From: Rhodomicrobium sp.
GTDB taxonomy: Bacteria > Pseudomonadota > Alphaproteobacteria > Rhizobiales > HXMU1428-3
Length of the DNA stretch: 64,000 nucleotides
Reading direction: 5' to 3'
Assembly (NCBI GenBank): GCA_021604665.1
Contig: BQJK01000001.1
Span: forward strand, 496,001-560,000
Below the pieces are notes generated by a model. The model saw only the letters and a list, made by a program, of their open reading frames with translations, ran no database searches and had not been told where the DNA came from. Made by a program: the position numbers and the translations under genes. Positions 49,437-59,459 of the stretch are shown one piece after another (the stretch's first letter is position 1; each line of letters starts with the position of its first letter).

Positions 49437-49805
49437 TTAAACAACAGGTGAGCCATAGCCGTAGCTATAAGGCACCGGCCCTGAAAATGAAATGTGATCA
49501 CCCTCTTCAATCTCCACCTTGAGGTTAACCACAGGCTTTTGCGAAGGGTAAAGGCCAGAGGACACATCCCGCCCGTTCTTCATCGCCAGAAAAATCTTAA
49601 AATCCGGAATGTTAAGCAAGGCAACAAGATCCTTCAAAGTCGAGCCAAATGGCATAGTCATTTCCATCGGCGCCCCAGTCTTTTCAACGTAAGGGCTGAT
49701 GCTGTTAAAACCCTTCACGAAGAAGCGAACAGTTTCAGGCGCAGTATTATGGCCAATGCCAGCTGGTGGGGCTAGATCATTGGCGGTTTGATCATCAAGT
49801 GTCAT
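49437..49805 (-). CDS. Conserved hypothetical, possible beta-grasp (MoaD/ThiS-like) protein
   Basis: 122 aa, PPAGIGHN N-terminus, FGSTLKDLVALLNI...VNLKVEIEEGDHISFSGPV. Confidence 0.5.
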   Translation of the reverse strand: MTLDDQTANDLAPPAGIGHNTAPETVRFFVKGFNSISPYVEKTGAPMEMTMPFGSTLKDLVALLNIPDFKIFLAMKNGRDVSSGLYPSQKPVVNLKVEIEEGDHISFSGPVPYSYGYGSPVV

Positions 49806-50040
49806 CAGGCAAGCGTCCCTTTAAAGATAAAAGATGCAGAAAATATACATCTATAATTAGGAGGGTCTTTGATCCAACTCAATAAGACAAAAGTGCCAGC
49901 AAAGCAGTGACAAATCAGAGCTGAGTTTAGATAGTCGAAGCAGAGTTGAGAAAGTTAGGGAAAACGAGAATTCCCTTTGCCAGCCCCCCCTGCAATCAGG
50001 CATTATATGAGAACAAAAAGAGAAAACACGCCCATTACCA

Positions 50041-50085
50041 GCCGCCTGTTTAAATGAGGCCTGTTTCAAGGAGGCCTGTTTAAGC
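50041..50085 (+). repeat. Three imperfect 15-bp tandem repeats upstream of dnaE
   Basis: gccgcctgtttaaat / gaggcctgtttcaag / gaggcctgtttaagc. Confidence 0.75.
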
Positions 50086-50111
50086 GACTCCCAGTCTGAT
50101 TGAGAGCAAAG

Positions 50112-53100
50112 ATGCCAAAGCCAAAAAAACAACTCAGCTTCCTTCACCTGCGCGTCCATTCAGCCTATTCCCTGCTGGAAGGGGCCTTACCAATTGAAAA
50201 GCTGGTCAAATTCGCCCAGAAAGAGAGCATGCCGGCCATTGGCATCTCAGACAGTAACAATCTATTCGGGGCGCTGGAATTTTCAGAAAAATGCGCAGGC
50301 AGTGGCATCCAGCCAATCATCGGCTGCACGTTGGCAGTTAAAATGCCAGAGCTTGAAGGCCAGAAGAAAAATAGTGTCGCCGCCCAAATAGCAGATGATC
50401 AGTCCCGCCCCGATGGTGAAATTGCTCTCATCGCCCAAAACAGAACCGGCTATTTAAATCTTCTCGCCCTCACCAGCGCCGCCTTCCTCGATACAGTTGG
50501 CGAGCTAACCCCTTTCATACCTTATCAGAAACTGGCTCAACATAGCGAAGGGCTGATCTGTCTAACCGGCGGAGAAGATGGCCCCCTGGACCGCGCCATA
50601 AATAATGGCCAAGCCGCAGAAGCCACACGCTGGGCGCTGTCTCTCCACAAAGCCTTTGGAGATCGTCTCTATATTGAGCTACAGCGCCATGGGCGCCCCC
50701 AGCAAAAAAGGCGCGAACAAGCCCTCCTTGATATCGCTTATGAACATAACATACCCCTCGTTGCGACCAATGAAGCTTATTATGAACAACGCGGCGATTA
50801 TGAAGCCCATGACGCGCTAATTTGCGTAGCCGAAGGGGCTTATGTCTCGGAAGATGAACGCCGCCGCTTAACCTCAGAGCATTATCTAAAAACTATGGAT
50901 GAAATGGCCATCCTGTTTGCAGATTTACCAGAGGCATTGGAAAACACCTTAGAGATTGCAAAGCGCTGCGCTTATCGCCCTAAGACCCACGCGCCCATCC
51001 TGCCAAACTTCCTTGGAGATCAAGACGGGGTGGATGATGAAGCCAGACTAAAAGCTGAAGCAGATGCTCTTCGGGATCTGGCGTTAAAGGGTTTGAACGA
51101 CAGGCTTGATAAAATTGAACTGGCAGCCGGTAAAACCCGCGAAGATTATCTAAAACGGCTGGAATATGAGCTCGGCATCATTGTCTCAATGAAGTTCCCT
51201 GGCTACTTCCTCATCGTGGCGGACTTTATCCAATGGGCAAAATCAAACAACATCGCCGTCGGGCCTGGCCGGGGCTCTGGTGCAGGTTCCGTCGTGGCCT
51301 GGGCCTTGACCATCACTGACCTGGACCCCCTCCGCTTTGGTTTGCTGTTCGAGCGCTTCCTCAATCCAGAGCGGGTCTCAATGCCTGACTTTGACATCGA
51401 CTTCTGCCAAACAAGACGAGATGAAGTCATCCGTTATGTGCAGGAAAAATACGGCGAAGACAAAGTCGCCCAAATCATCACCTTCGGTAAACTGCAGGCG
51501 CGGGCCGTTTTGCGAGATGTTGGCCGAGTGCTCTCCATGCCCTATAGCCAGGTTGATCGGCTCTGTAAAATGGTGCCCAATAACCCGGCCAACCCCTGCA
51601 CCCTGGAAGAAGCCCTGCGCGATGAGCCAAAGCTGGCAGAGGCCCGCCGCTCTGAAAAGGTGGTCGATGAACTTCTCGGCATAGCCATGAAACTAGAGGG
51701 GCTTTACCGCCACGCCTCGACCCATGCCGCCGGCGTGGTGATCGGCGATAGACCCTTAACAGAGCTTGTCCCCCTCTACCGCGATCCGCGTTCAGACTTA
51801 CCGGTCACTCAATTCAACATGAAGTGGGTTGAGCCAGCCGGCCTGGTAAAATTCGACTTTCTCGGCCTTAAAACCCTGACCGTCATCGAAAAAGCCCGTG
51901 AGTTCATTCTAGCCAATGGCACAGATCTCGACATAGCCAACCTGCCACTGACCGACAAAGCCTCTTATGAACTGTTAGCAGCCGGTGAAACAGTGGGCGT
52001 CTTCCAGCTGGAAAGTAGCGGCATGCGTGATAGCCTTAAAAAGCTAAAACCAGACCGTTTTGAAGATATTATCGCGATGGTGGCGCTTTATCGTCCAGGC
52101 CCAATGGATAATATTCCAACCTATATCGCCCGGAAACAAGGTGATGAGACGCCGGATTATTACCATGAAATGCTCACCCCCATCCTCGAGGAAACCTACG
52201 GCGTTATCATCTATCAGGAACAGGTCATGCAGATCGCCCAGGTTATGGCCGGCTATTCCCTAGGTGAAGCGGATATGCTCCGCCGTGCTATGGGTAAAAA
52301 AATTAAAGAGGAAATGGCAAAGCAAAAAGCCCGCTTTGTTGAAGGTGCCGTTGATAATGGCGTTGATAAAGGCCAGGCAGAATTCATCTTTGAGCAGGTA
52401 GATAAATTCGCCGGTTACGGCTTCAATAAATCACACGCTGCTGCATATGCGCTGCTGGCCTACCAAACCGCCTATCTAAAAGCCAATCATCCTGTTGAAT
52501 TTCTCGCCGCCACCATGACACTTGATCTCGGCAACACAGATAAGCTCAACCTGTTCACAGGCGAAGCACGCCGTATGGGGGTAGAAACCTTGCCGCCAGA
52601 TGTGAACGCCTCTACCGTCGATTTTCGCCCGAAAGACAGAACCATCCTTTATTCCATGGCGGCGCTTAAAAATATCGGCAGTCAGGCCGTCAGCACCCTT
52701 GTAAAAGAGCGTGAAGAAAACGGCCCGTTTAAAAGTCTTTCTGATTTTTCAAACCGCATAGATGGCAAAGCGCTGGGCCGCCGCTCGCTAGAAACACTGG
52801 CTGCCGCTGGCGCATTTGACCAAATCCTCCCTGACCGCGCTAAGGTACATGCCAATGCAGACCGCATCATAAGCCTTGCCAATAAAATCAATGATGATCG
52901 CCAAAGCGGCCAAAGTGATCTCTTTGGCGGCGAAGGCGGCACAGGGCCAGAGCTTGAGTTGATCTCACCGCCCCGCTGGCGAGAAACTGAAAAACTGACA
53001 AGAGAGTTTGACGCCGTTGGGTTTTACCTCTCCGGCCACCCGCTAGATGAATATCAATCTGTGTTAGACCGCATGAAGGTTGATCGCTGGATAGATTATG

Positions 53101-53609
53101 AGCGCAAGGCGATAGATAATTATGGCGGGCTGGGAATTCTGGCAGCAACAGTTTCAGCTGTTCATGAGCGCCGCTCAAAGTCCGGTAATCTTTATGCCTT
53201 TGTTGAGTTTTCAGATCAGAGCGGTAATTTTGAAGCCATTGCCTTCTCAGACACCTTGAACGCCTATACGGAAATTCTCAACAGCGGACAGCCGGTGCTA
53301 ATTAAAGTCGATGCAGATGTGGAAGAAGAGAATGTCCGCCTCCGCCTACAAAAAGTCGAAAGCCTGGAGAGCGCCGCCAGTAACATCATGCGCGGTCTTA
53401 AAATCACAGTTTCTAATGAAATAGACATGAAGGGGCTGATTGCCACACTTGGCGAAAGAGGCGGGCGCGGCTCAGTGCAGCTTGGCCTGCGGCTGGACGA
53501 TTTCAATCGTGAAGTTGAGCTGGCCTTACCAGGGAGATATAAAATCTCACTAGAACAAGCAAGCGACCTGCGCACCTTAAAAGGCGTGCTGGAAGTTGAG
53601 GAAATCTAA
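50112..53609 (+). CDS. dnaE: DNA polymerase III subunit alpha
   Basis: FLHLRVHSAYSLLEGALPIEKLV; GPGRGSGAGSVVAWAL; PDFDIDFCQTRRDEVIRYVQEKYG; ATG 50112. Confidence 0.98.
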   Translation: MPKPKKQLSFLHLRVHSAYSLLEGALPIEKLVKFAQKESMPAIGISDSNNLFGALEFSEKCAGSGIQPIIGCTLAVKMPELEGQKKNSVAAQIADDQSRPDGEIALIAQNRTGYLNLLALTSAAFLDTVGELTPFIPYQKLAQHSEGLICLTGGEDGPLDRAINNGQAAEATRWALSLHKAFGDRLYIELQRHGRPQQKRREQALLDIAYEHNIPLVATNEAYYEQRGDYEAHDALICVAEGAYVSEDERRRLTSEHYLKTMDEMAILFADLPEALENTLEIAKRCAYRPKTHAPILPNFLGDQDGVDDEARLKAEADALRDLALKGLNDRLDKIELAAGKTREDYLKRLEYELGIIVSMKFPGYFLIVADFIQWAKSNNIAVGPGRGSGAGSVVAWALTITDLDPLRFGLLFERFLNPERVSMPDFDIDFCQTRRDEVIRYVQEKYGEDKVAQIITFGKLQARAVLRDVGRVLSMPYSQVDRLCKMVPNNPANPCTLEEALRDEPKLAEARRSEKVVDELLGIAMKLEGLYRHASTHAAGVVIGDRPLTELVPLYRDPRSDLPVTQFNMKWVEPAGLVKFDFLGLKTLTVIEKAREFILANGTDLDIANLPLTDKASYELLAAGETVGVFQLESSGMRDSLKKLKPDRFEDIIAMVALYRPGPMDNIPTYIARKQGDETPDYYHEMLTPILEETYGVIIYQEQVMQIAQVMAGYSLGEADMLRRAMGKKIKEEMAKQKARFVEGAVDNGVDKGQAEFIFEQVDKFAGYGFNKSHAAAYALLAYQTAYLKANHPVEFLAATMTLDLGNTDKLNLFTGEARRMGVETLPPDVNASTVDFRPKDRTILYSMAALKNIGSQAVSTLVKEREENGPFKSLSDFSNRIDGKALGRRSLETLAAAGAFDQILPDRAKVHANADRIISLANKINDDRQSGQSDLFGGEGGTGPELELISPPRWRETEKLTREFDAVGFYLSGHPLDEYQSVLDRMKVDRWIDYERKAIDNYGGLGILAATVSAVHERRSKSGNLYAFVEFSDQSGNFEAIAFSDTLNAYTEILNSGQPVLIKVDADVEEENVRLRLQKVESLESAASNIMRGLKITVSNEIDMKGLIATLGERGGRGSVQLGLRLDDFNREVELALPGRYKISLEQASDLRTLKGVLEVEEI

Positions 53610-53820
53610 CAATTACCATCGCCGCCTAACGGGGCATATGGAGAGGAAGAGGTAGGTATTTAGCGTAAAACAAGGGCAAATTAGTCCAGAACGCTATTCT
53701 CGCCCCCCTGAAAAGGTATTTATTCGTTGCCAGCCCCCTGATCATCCCACATCAGGGCTAAAATCACTTGCGCCAGCGACAAAATCACATTATAAACCGC
53801 CTAATTCCACACGCGGGGGT

Positions 53821-53912
53821 GCGGTGGGCATATGCATTATATGCCATCCCGACCGCTCCGGTGCTTGTTGAATCTCCCAAAATCAAAAGCTTGGGCTGAG
53901 GGTAAACCTCAG
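53821..53912 (+). promoter_or_regulatory. rpsB leader with two hairpins
   Basis: GCGGT..GGCATAT-GCATT-ATATGCC..ACCGC (53821-53856) and CTGAGG-GTAAA-CCTCAG (53896-53912) in the dnaE-rpsB gap. Confidence 0.45.
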
Positions 53913-53986
53913 GTAAGCCGGATTTTTAGAGTTCATCTCGCATGTCCCCGCGGAGGTAAAACCGGAAAACTGAAGGATCAGAAAAC

Positions 53987-55087
53987 ATGGCAGTGCCACA
54001 TTTTGACATGCGTCAGCTATTGGAAGCTGGCGTCCACTTTGGACATCAATCCCACCGCTGGAACCCGAAAATGGATAGATACATTTTCGGCACCCGCAAC
54101 AATATTCACATCATTGATCTCGCGCAAACAGTGCCATTGCTCCACCAGGCGCTGCAAAACATCAGCGACACTGTCGCTCGTGGTGGTCGTGTGCTTTTCG
54201 TTGGCACCAAGCGCCAGGCATCTGATGTGATCGCTGAGAGCGCCAGCCGTTGCGCTCAATATTACATCAACTACCGCTGGCTTGGCGGCACGCTAACCAA
54301 CTGGAAAACCATCACCCAGTCAATTAAGCGTTTGAAAAGCCTTGAAGCTTTACTCTCTGGTGATGCGCAAGGCCTAACCAAAAAAGAACGCCTCAAACTC
54401 ACAAATGAGCGCGAAAAACTAAATCAGGCCATCGGCGGCATTAAAGATATGGGCGGCATCCCCGACATTCTTTTCATCGTTGATACCAACAAAGAATCTA
54501 TCGCCATCGCAGAAGCCAAAAAACTGAACATTCCAGTTGTTGCGGTTCTCGATAGCAACTCAGACCCAGCAGGCATTACCCACCCAATCCCAGGTAATGA
54601 CGATGCAGGCCGTGCCATTCAGCTTTATTGCGACCTCGTTGTAAAAGCCGTCCTGGATGGCATTGAGCGCAGCCACGGTGCCGCAGGTATCGATGTTGGT
54701 GAAGCAGAAGAAATCACAGAGCAAACACTAACAGAAGAAGAAGTTGCCAGCGATGTAGCCGCAGTGCCTGTTCCTGAAGGCGGCGCCCCTGATGCAGCCG
54801 TTGCTGACGATCAAGCCCCTGAAGTTGAGGAAACAGCAACAGAAGCCGCTGACCTAGCAGGTTTTGAAGGGCTGAGCGCACCAAATGGTGAAGCTGACGA
54901 TCTGAAAAAAATTGACGGTGTTGGCCCGGTGATTGAGAAAAAACTCAATGAACTTGGCATATATCACTACACTCAGATTGCAGAGCTCTCTAAAGAACAA
55001 GCCGATGCAATTGACAACGCCATCGCTTTTAAAGGCCGCATCGAACGTGATGACTGGCTCGGCCAGGCCAAAAAGCTGATGAGCTAA
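53987..55087 (+). CDS. rpsB: 30S ribosomal protein S2 with C-terminal helix-hairpin-helix extension
   Basis: [30 protein letters not shown]; tail [32 protein letters not shown]. Confidence 0.98.
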   Translation: MAVPHFDMRQLLEAGVHFGHQSHRWNPKMDRYIFGTRNNIHIIDLAQTVPLLHQALQNISDTVARGGRVLFVGTKRQASDVIAESASRCAQYYINYRWLGGTLTNWKTITQSIKRLKSLEALLSGDAQGLTKKERLKLTNEREKLNQAIGGIKDMGGIPDILFIVDTNKESIAIAEAKKLNIPVVAVLDSNSDPAGITHPIPGNDDAGRAIQLYCDLVVKAVLDGIERSHGAAGIDVGEAEEITEQTLTEEEVASDVAAVPVPEGGAPDAAVADDQAPEVEETATEAADLAGFEGLSAPNGEADDLKKIDGVGPVIEKKLNELGIYHYTQIAELSKEQADAIDNAIAFKGRIERDDWLGQAKKLMS

Positions 55088-55140
55088 GCAACAAGCTAAT
55101 AAGACAATAAGACCTGTAAAAGCTTGATATTATCAAAATA

Positions 55141-55170
55141 GGGATGGCAGATTTAAATTTCTGCCATCCC
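55141..55170 (+). promoter_or_regulatory. Hairpin between rpsB and tsf
   Basis: GGGATGGCAGA...TCTGCCATCCC, no T tract on + strand. Confidence 0.55.
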
Positions 55171-55231
55171 CATACTGTTAAGCAAAACCGGCAAACCCAA
55201 ACACACTAAAACATTCACTGAGGCAGAGACA

Positions 55232-56152
55232 ATGGCTGAAATTACAGCAAGCATGGTTAAAGAGCTGCGCGAAACAACCGGCGCAGGCATGATGGACTGC
55301 AAAGCAGCACTAAAAGAAAATGATGGCAATATCGAAGCTGCAATCGATTGGTTGCGCACCAAAGGCCTTGCCAAAGCCGCTAAAAAAGCAGGCCGCGTAG
55401 CAGCAGAAGGCCTCGTTGGCATCAAAACAGATGGCCCTGATGGCGCTGTTGTTGAGGTTAACTCAGAAACAGACTTCGTTGCTCGTAACGAACAATTCCA
55501 AAAGCTGGTTGGTGTTGTCGCAGAAGCCGCCTTGAAAGAAGGCAGCGAAGACCTTGGTAGCAAACCATACCCTGGTAGCGATAAGACAATCGATGAAGAA
55601 ATCACGGCGCTTGTTGGCACCATTGGTGAAAACATGAGCTACCGCCGCAGCGTTAAGCTAAGTGTTGAAAATGGCGTAACCGCCGGATACATCCACAATG
55701 CAACAGCGCCAGGTCTTGGCAAAATCGGAGTGCTTGTGGCGCTTGAATCAACCGGTGACGCCGCCAAGCTTGAAGCTCTTGGCAAACAAATCGCCATGCA
55801 TATCGCAGCCATTAATCCACTAGCTCTTTCAGTAGAAGAGCTGGACCCGGCAGTTGTTGAGCGCGAAAAAGCTGTTCTGACAGAACAAGCCCGCGAATCA
55901 GGCAAACCAGAAGAAATCATTGGTAAAATGATCGAAGGCCGCATTCGTAAATTCTATGAAGAGGTTGTTCTCCTTAAGCAAACATTCGTCATTGACGGTG
56001 AAAACACCGTTGAAAAAGCAATTAAAAATGCAGAAGGCGATGTTGGCGGCCCGATCACTCTTAAAAGCTTTGTTCGCTTTGAACTCGGTGAAGGCATCGA
56101 AAAAGAAGAGGGCGACTTTGCTGCAGAGGTTGCCGCTGCCGCTGGCGCTTAA
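55232..56152 (+). CDS. tsf: Elongation factor Ts
   Basis: [20 protein letters not shown]. Confidence 0.98.
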   Translation: MAEITASMVKELRETTGAGMMDCKAALKENDGNIEAAIDWLRTKGLAKAAKKAGRVAAEGLVGIKTDGPDGAVVEVNSETDFVARNEQFQKLVGVVAEAALKEGSEDLGSKPYPGSDKTIDEEITALVGTIGENMSYRRSVKLSVENGVTAGYIHNATAPGLGKIGVLVALESTGDAAKLEALGKQIAMHIAAINPLALSVEELDPAVVEREKAVLTEQARESGKPEEIIGKMIEGRIRKFYEEVVLLKQTFVIDGENTVEKAIKNAEGDVGGPITLKSFVRFELGEGIEKEEGDFAAEVAAAAGA

Positions 56153-56174
56153 TTGCAGTTAGCTTAAATCAATT

Positions 56175-56207
56175 AGCCGGCCTGTCAGTAGACAGGCCGG
56201 CTTTTCT
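56175..56207 (+). terminator. Rho-independent terminator after tsf
   Basis: AGCCGGCCTGTC-AGTA-GACAGGCCGGCT-TTTCT. Confidence 0.9.
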
Positions 56208-56356
56208 ATGGGCTGTGCAAAGGTAGAAATGGTGTAGCGCTAGATTTTCACAATCGACAGTAGGGCTTTTGCAGTCAAAAGATCTTGTAATTCAATTGAG
56301 ATAAATCTTCAGATCGTTTAAACCTTTTTGCATACGAAGCATGAGAGAGGGAGAGC

Positions 56357-57085
56357 ATGGTGGCCGACGCGGTAAAATACAAACGGCTCATGTTGAAGCT
56401 TTCAGGTGAAGCCCTGATGGGCAATGATGACTACGGCATCAATATGGAAACCGCAGCAGGTTTTGCGCGGGATATAAAACAGGTTGTAGATGAAGGCGTC
56501 CAGCTAGCCATCGTTGTCGGCGGCGGGAATATATTTAGAGGGATGCAAGGCGCAGCAAAAGGTATGGAGCGCGCTGATGCCGACTATATGGGTATGCTGG
56601 CAACCGTCATGAACGGCCTCGCCCTAAGCGGCGTGCTTCGGCAAAATGCCATTCCCGCTGTGGTTATGTCTGCGATCCCTATGCCTACAATCTGCGAATC
56701 ATATTGCCGCAACCGCGCGCTCTCGCATCTTGAAAATGGCAAAGTTGTTATCTTTGCCGGCGGCACCGGCAATCCCTTCTTCACAACTGACACAGCCGCC
56801 ACCCTTCGCGCCGTTGAGATGAATTGTGAATGCCTTGCTAAAGCCACCCAGGTTGATGGCGTCTACTCCGCTGACCCGAAAACCAACCCGGATGCCACGC
56901 GCTTCGAGACTCTCCACTATGATAAAATATTAAGTGATAACCTGAAAATAATGGACGGCGCCGCTATCGCATTAGCACGGGATAATAAATTACCCCTGGT
57001 GGTTTTCTCCATACATGAGCCAGGCAATCTACTTTCCATGGTGAAAGGCACAGCCAAAGCCACAACCGTTTTAAGTCGTGATTAA
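56357..57085 (+). CDS. pyrH: UMP kinase
   Basis: KRLMLKLSGEALMG; VVGGGNIFRG; GGTGNPFFTTDTAA. Confidence 0.98.
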   Translation: MVADAVKYKRLMLKLSGEALMGNDDYGINMETAAGFARDIKQVVDEGVQLAIVVGGGNIFRGMQGAAKGMERADADYMGMLATVMNGLALSGVLRQNAIPAVVMSAIPMPTICESYCRNRALSHLENGKVVIFAGGTGNPFFTTDTAATLRAVEMNCECLAKATQVDGVYSADPKTNPDATRFETLHYDKILSDNLKIMDGAAIALARDNKLPLVVFSIHEPGNLLSMVKGTAKATTVLSRD

Positions 57086-57167
57086 ATCTTAAAGACAATG
57101 CAGGCCTTCTTTTGAAAAACAGCACGAGAAGGCGCAACTCCTATATGATGACCATGAGGTAACAAAA

Positions 57168-57731
57168 ATGTCGGACGTAAATTTTGACCTAAAAGACATC
57201 GAAAAAAGAATGAAGGGCTCAGTCGCCTCTCTCAAACAGGATTTTTCTGGCCTCAGAACAGGCCGTGCCAGCGCCTCACTTCTGGAGCCAATCACAGTAG
57301 AAGCCTATGGCGCTCAAATGCCGCTAACTCAGGTCGCTAATATTTCGGTACCAGAACCGCGCTCAATCACTGTCAGTGTCTGGGATCAATCCCAGGTCGC
57401 AGCGGTAGAGAAAGCCATTCGCGAGTCTGATCTAGGCCTTAATCCTAATGTAGAAGGTGCAACATTGCGGATTAACATTCCAGAACTGAATGAAGAACGC
57501 CGCACCGAGTTAACAAAAGTCGCTGCCAAATATGCAGAACAAGCCCGTGTTGCCGCCCGTAATGTGCGCCGCGATGGCATGGATAGCTTGAAGAAAATGG
57601 AAAAAGATGGCGACATCGGTAAAGATGAGCATCATAGCCTAAGCGCTAAGGTGCAAGCTGCGACAGACCGCATCATCGAAGAAATTGACGCGGCGCTAGC
57701 AGCCAAAGAAGCTGAGATTATGCAGGTTTAA
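57168..57731 (+). CDS. frr: Ribosome recycling factor
   Basis: [42 protein letters not shown]. Confidence 0.98.
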   Translation: MSDVNFDLKDIEKRMKGSVASLKQDFSGLRTGRASASLLEPITVEAYGAQMPLTQVANISVPEPRSITVSVWDQSQVAAVEKAIRESDLGLNPNVEGATLRINIPELNEERRTELTKVAAKYAEQARVAARNVRRDGMDSLKKMEKDGDIGKDEHHSLSAKVQAATDRIIEEIDAALAAKEAEIMQV

Positions 57732-57823
57732 AGGCTGCACCGCGAACTGAAGTTGCACATGCGGGGGTTTATTCAAAAGCCCGGCAAGGGGCATGACCGC
57801 CAACCCCGGAAGTTAGTAAGACG

Positions 57824-58561
57824 ATGAGAGACCAGGACGAGCAGACGCAGCAATTGCGCCACGTTGCTATCATCATGGATGGCAACGGCCGGTGGGCGCG
57901 AAAGCGTGGTTTGCCGCGTACAGCTGGCCATAAACGCGGTGTGGAAATCGTCAAGCAAACTGTCACGAAAGCCCGGGAGCTGGGCTTGCCATATCTCACA
58001 CTCTTTAGCTTCTCATCAGAAAATTGGTCGCGGCCAAAACCAGAAGTCGATGAGCTGATGCGGCTGATGAAAACATTTCTGCGCCGTGAGCAGGAACAGC
58101 TCTTCAAAGGTAATGTTCGTGTACGTATCATTGGCTCACCATTAGGCGAACAATCTGATATGGGTGCCATGATCAGAGGCATCGAAGAAAAAACAGCTGA
58201 AAACACAGGGCTTCAACTCACCGTCGCATTCAACTATGGCGGCCGGGATGAAATCGTCCGCGCCGCTAAGCGCCTCGCGAAACGGGTTCAGGCTGGTGAA
58301 TTAGCCCCGGAAGATATTAGTGAAGAGCATTTCAGTCACGCATTAGACACCAAAGAAATCCCGGATCCGGATTTACTCATCCGCACCAGCGGAGAATATC
58401 GCATAAGTAATTTTCTGCTCTGGCAACTTGCCTATTCCGAGTTCATGTTTCTGGATTGTAATTGGCCAGAATTTACGCCGCAAAAATTCGATGAGGCCAT
58501 CGCAGCTTTTTATGCAAGAGAGCGCCGCTACGGCAATGTTAGCGCGAGGTCAACAGCTTGA
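57824..58561 (+). CDS. uppS: Undecaprenyl (isoprenyl) diphosphate synthase
   Basis: HVAIIMDGNGRWARKRGLPRTAGHKRG; DPDLLIRTSGEYRISNFLLWQLAYSEF. Confidence 0.97.
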   Translation: MRDQDEQTQQLRHVAIIMDGNGRWARKRGLPRTAGHKRGVEIVKQTVTKARELGLPYLTLFSFSSENWSRPKPEVDELMRLMKTFLRREQEQLFKGNVRVRIIGSPLGEQSDMGAMIRGIEEKTAENTGLQLTVAFNYGGRDEIVRAAKRLAKRVQAGELAPEDISEEHFSHALDTKEIPDPDLLIRTSGEYRISNFLLWQLAYSEFMFLDCNWPEFTPQKFDEAIAAFYARERRYGNVSARSTA

Positions 58562-59448
58562 CCACAGAGCTACAGCCACAGCCCCCCAAAGAGCAGCCAC
58601 TTAATTCAGACCAAAAATCTGCAAAGGGCAGAATTTTCAGCCGTGAACTTTTCGTGCGCAGTATCTCAGCGGTAATCCTTGCTGTGGGTGCTCTTTATTT
58701 AACGCACCATAGCTTCACATCATTTATCGCGTTAGCGGCGATCATTGCACTTCTTATGGTATGGGAATGGGGCAAGCTCACCAACAATGACACCCCCCTA
58801 CAATTGATTATCCCCGCGATTACAATTCTCACAGCCACAACAGCCTTTTTAACAAATGAATGGCCTTTATTTGCGGCCAGCCTCATCGCTGGCGGGTTTC
58901 TGGCTGTCTGGTCCACCCACTATTGGTGGCGCTCTAAATGGGCATTAAAGGGCTTATTTTATGTCGGCGCCCCAACCCTGGCCCTGCTTTATTTGCGCAG
59001 AGATGCTATATTCGGCTTTGAAGCCGTGCTCTATGTTTTTCTCATTGTCTGGGCAACAGATACAGCAGCATATTTTTCAGGGCGCTATTTTGGCGGTAAA
59101 AAATTAGCCCCCGCCATCTCGCCGGGCAAAACATGGTCAGGCACAATTGGCGGGCTGTTTGCGGGTTTGTTGACCGGCGCATTATTCGCCATCTCACTGA
59201 ATAGCGAACCAATCATATTGGCCTTAATAGGTCTATTGCTTTCAGCCGTTGCCCAAATTGGTGACCTGGCAGAAAGCGCAATAAAGCGTCATTTCGGGGT
59301 GAAAGATTCGAGCCATCTAATCCCCGGCCATGGCGGCATACTCGACCGTTTAGATGGCATCGTTGTCGCTGCCACCGTCGCCGCCATAATCGGTGGGTTG
59401 CATGATTTCACCGCCCCAGGCCACGGCCTGCTGGTTTGGTTTGCATAA
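58558..59448 (+). CDS. cdsA: Phosphatidate cytidylyltransferase
   Basis: VWATDTAAYFSGRYFGGKKLAPAISPGKTWSGTIGG; GVKDSSHLIPGHGGILDRLDG. Confidence 0.96.
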   Translation: MTTELQPQPPKEQPLNSDQKSAKGRIFSRELFVRSISAVILAVGALYLTHHSFTSFIALAAIIALLMVWEWGKLTNNDTPLQLIIPAITILTATTAFLTNEWPLFAASLIAGGFLAVWSTHYWWRSKWALKGLFYVGAPTLALLYLRRDAIFGFEAVLYVFLIVWATDTAAYFSGRYFGGKKLAPAISPGKTWSGTIGGLFAGLLTGALFAISLNSEPIILALIGLLLSAVAQIGDLAESAIKRHFGVKDSSHLIPGHGGILDRLDGIVVAATVAAIIGGLHDFTAPGHGLLVWFA

Positions 59449-59459
59449 AAGGGGCGAGC

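Noticed and set aside
49857-50159. 100-aa reverse ORF with SLKQASLKQASFKQA repeats
   Set aside because: Repeat peptide simply reflects the 15-bp DNA tandem repeat; overlaps dnaE start
53832-54230. 132-aa forward ORF overlapping the rpsB start
   Set aside because: Overlaps conserved rpsB coding sequence in another frame and the structured leader; no recognisable protein
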